From DATATV01 sp035551355 (GTDB lineage: Bacteria > Actinomycetota > Actinomycetes > Mycobacteriales > Pseudonocardiaceae): a DNA stretch of 64,000 nt. Of this stretch, positions 63,295-64,000 are shown piece by piece. The position numbers were made by a program, and so were the translations under genes. The stretch covers positions 1-64,000 of the forward strand of contig DASZNF010000052.1 of assembly GCA_035551355.1 (NCBI GenBank), in the 5' to 3' direction. The notes beneath the pieces are model-generated. The model saw nothing but the letters and a program-made list of their open reading frames with translations, was not told the DNA's origin and did not search any database. Position 1 is the first letter of the stretch, and each line of letters begins with the position of its first letter.

Positions 63295-64000
63295 CGATCG
63301 TGGACGAGCCGACGGTCACCGCGGACGAACCGACGCCCCCGCCCAAGCCGGGGTGGCTGCGGGCGGCCCTGGCCTTCCTGCGCAACGCCTGGCGCGGACT
63401 GACCGCCATGCGCACCGCGCTGGTGCTGCTGTTCCTGCTCGCGCTGGGCGCGCTGCCCGGTGCGCTGCTGCCGCAGCGGGATCTCAACCCGAACAACGTG
63501 GTCACCTACATCAGCCAGCACGGCTGGTGGGGCCGGCTGCTGGACAAGCTGCAGTTCTTCTCGGTGTACTCCAGCGTCTGGTTCGCCTCGGTCTACGTGC
63601 TGCTGTTCGTGTCGCTGGTCGGCTGCCTGCTGCCGCGCGCCTTCGAGTACACCAAGCAGCTGCGGGCCAAGCCGGTGATCACCCCGCGCAACCTGGCCCG
63701 GCTGCCGCACCACAGTAAGTCCGAAGTGGACGGTGCAGCCGAGGACGTGCTGACCGCGGTGGACGGCGAACTGAAGGGCTGGCGGCGCATCCGGCGCGAG
63801 GAATCCGCGGGCGTGCACACCATTTCCGCCGAGAAGGGATTCGTCCGCGAGTTCGGCAACCTGGTGTTCCACTACGCCATGGTCGGGCTGATCGTGGCCT
63901 TCGCCCTCGGCAAGCTCTTCTCCTACACCGGCCAGGTCATCGTGATGGCCAACGGCTCGACCTGGTGCAACTCCGGCGTGCTGCAGTACGACTCGTTCAC
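63291..64000 (+). CDS. resB: ResB/Ccs1-type cytochrome c biogenesis protein (partial)
   Basis: The gene runs off the window; 236 codons are visible. The N-terminus has a Pro-rich cytoplasmic lead (DEPTPPPKPGWL), then LTAMRTALVLLFLLALGALPGALLPQR and SSVWFASVYVLLFVSLVGCLLPRAFEYTKQLRAKPV, the typical first two helices of ResB, and later KGFVREFGNLVFHYAMVGLIVAFALGKLF (third helix). It acts with CcsA to move and attach haem outside the membrane. ATG 63291 lies in the ccdA stop. Confidence 0.9.
   Translation, partial: MTIVDEPTVTADEPTPPPKPGWLRAALAFLRNAWRGLTAMRTALVLLFLLALGALPGALLPQRDLNPNNVVTYISQHGWWGRLLDKLQFFSVYSSVWFASVYVLLFVSLVGCLLPRAFEYTKQLRAKPVITPRNLARLPHHSKSEVDGAAEDVLTAVDGELKGWRRIRREESAGVHTISAEKGFVREFGNLVFHYAMVGLIVAFALGKLFSYTGQVIVMANGSTWCNSGVLQYDSF

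Noticed and set aside
1..64000. tRNA, rRNA, CRISPR, insertion sequences, prophage and integrase attachment sites
   Set aside because: I saw no tRNA-like T-loop signature, no regularly spaced identical repeats with unique spacers, and no transposase, integrase or phage structural gene.

Overview
This is a high-GC (about 70%) actinobacterial chromosome segment. The gene content and local orders (pdxH / citA / serC / sepH; hemL-mutase-TlpA-ccdA-resB; a 14-gene nuo operon followed by a polyprenyl diphosphate synthase; KorAB; F420-type luciferase-like oxidoreductases; a sunset-domain membrane protein) point to Pseudonocardiales, Amycolatopsis-like. This is a judgement from protein families and synteny; no database search was run. 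I saw no tRNA, rRNA, CRISPR array, insertion sequence or prophage. The window is core chromosome, and its unusual material lies between and inside ordinary genes.

Layout. 1-6.8 kb: exported cholesterol oxidase (class II), rfbA, htpX, a siderophore-interacting reductase with an in-frame 27-bp repeat array, and two tandem luciferase-like oxidoreductases. 6.8-19.8 kb: membrane proteins, ddaH with a divergent Lrp regulator, korAB, a GNAT protein, a sugar kinase, an acyl-CoA dehydrogenase, an amidohydrolase and a mutarotase-like protein. 19.8-31.2 kb: two lipoproteins, an iron-box-controlled exporter, pdxH, citA, serC, sepH, a sunset-domain membrane protein, an orphan 16-residue peptide gene and a polyprenyl diphosphate synthase. 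31.2-47.2 kb: complete nuoA-N on the minus strand, with two Rex-type operators upstream. 47.5-52.9 kb: menaquinone genes (menJ-like reductase, menG, isochorismate synthase) around an inositol-phosphatase-like gene and a DUF3592-type protein. 53-58.8 kb: a peptide-type ABC transporter with a two-domain ATPase. 58.9-64 kb: a membrane protein with 9-residue repeats, hemL, a histidine phosphatase, then cytochrome c maturation genes running off the window.

How the parts fit. Complex I, the prenyl side-chain enzyme behind nuoN, and menG/menJ/isochorismate synthase build and reduce menaquinone; Rex-type sites suggest NADH/NAD control. KorAB supplies a ferredoxin-linked 2-oxoglutarate step, and hemL plus ccdA/resB supply haem and cytochrome c. 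The iron box at the exporter and the siderophore-interacting protein suggest siderophore handling.

The most unusual observations are: (1) tiny open reading frames chained by 4-base stop/start overlaps inside the nuo operon, two tandem 26-residue ones between nuoC and nuoD and one of 19 residues between nuoL and nuoM; (2) a degenerate 27-bp repeat (core near CACCCGATCGTGGCSAGCGG) in intergenic DNA and, in frame, inside genes; (3) tandem repeats of 16, 17 and 20 bp that include a gene's own stop codon; (4) a stand-alone 16-residue hydrophobic peptide with an ideal ribosome site and a perfect 15-bp terminator; (5) many probable leaderless promoters (TANNNT, 6-8 nt, start codon), one of them inside an iron box.
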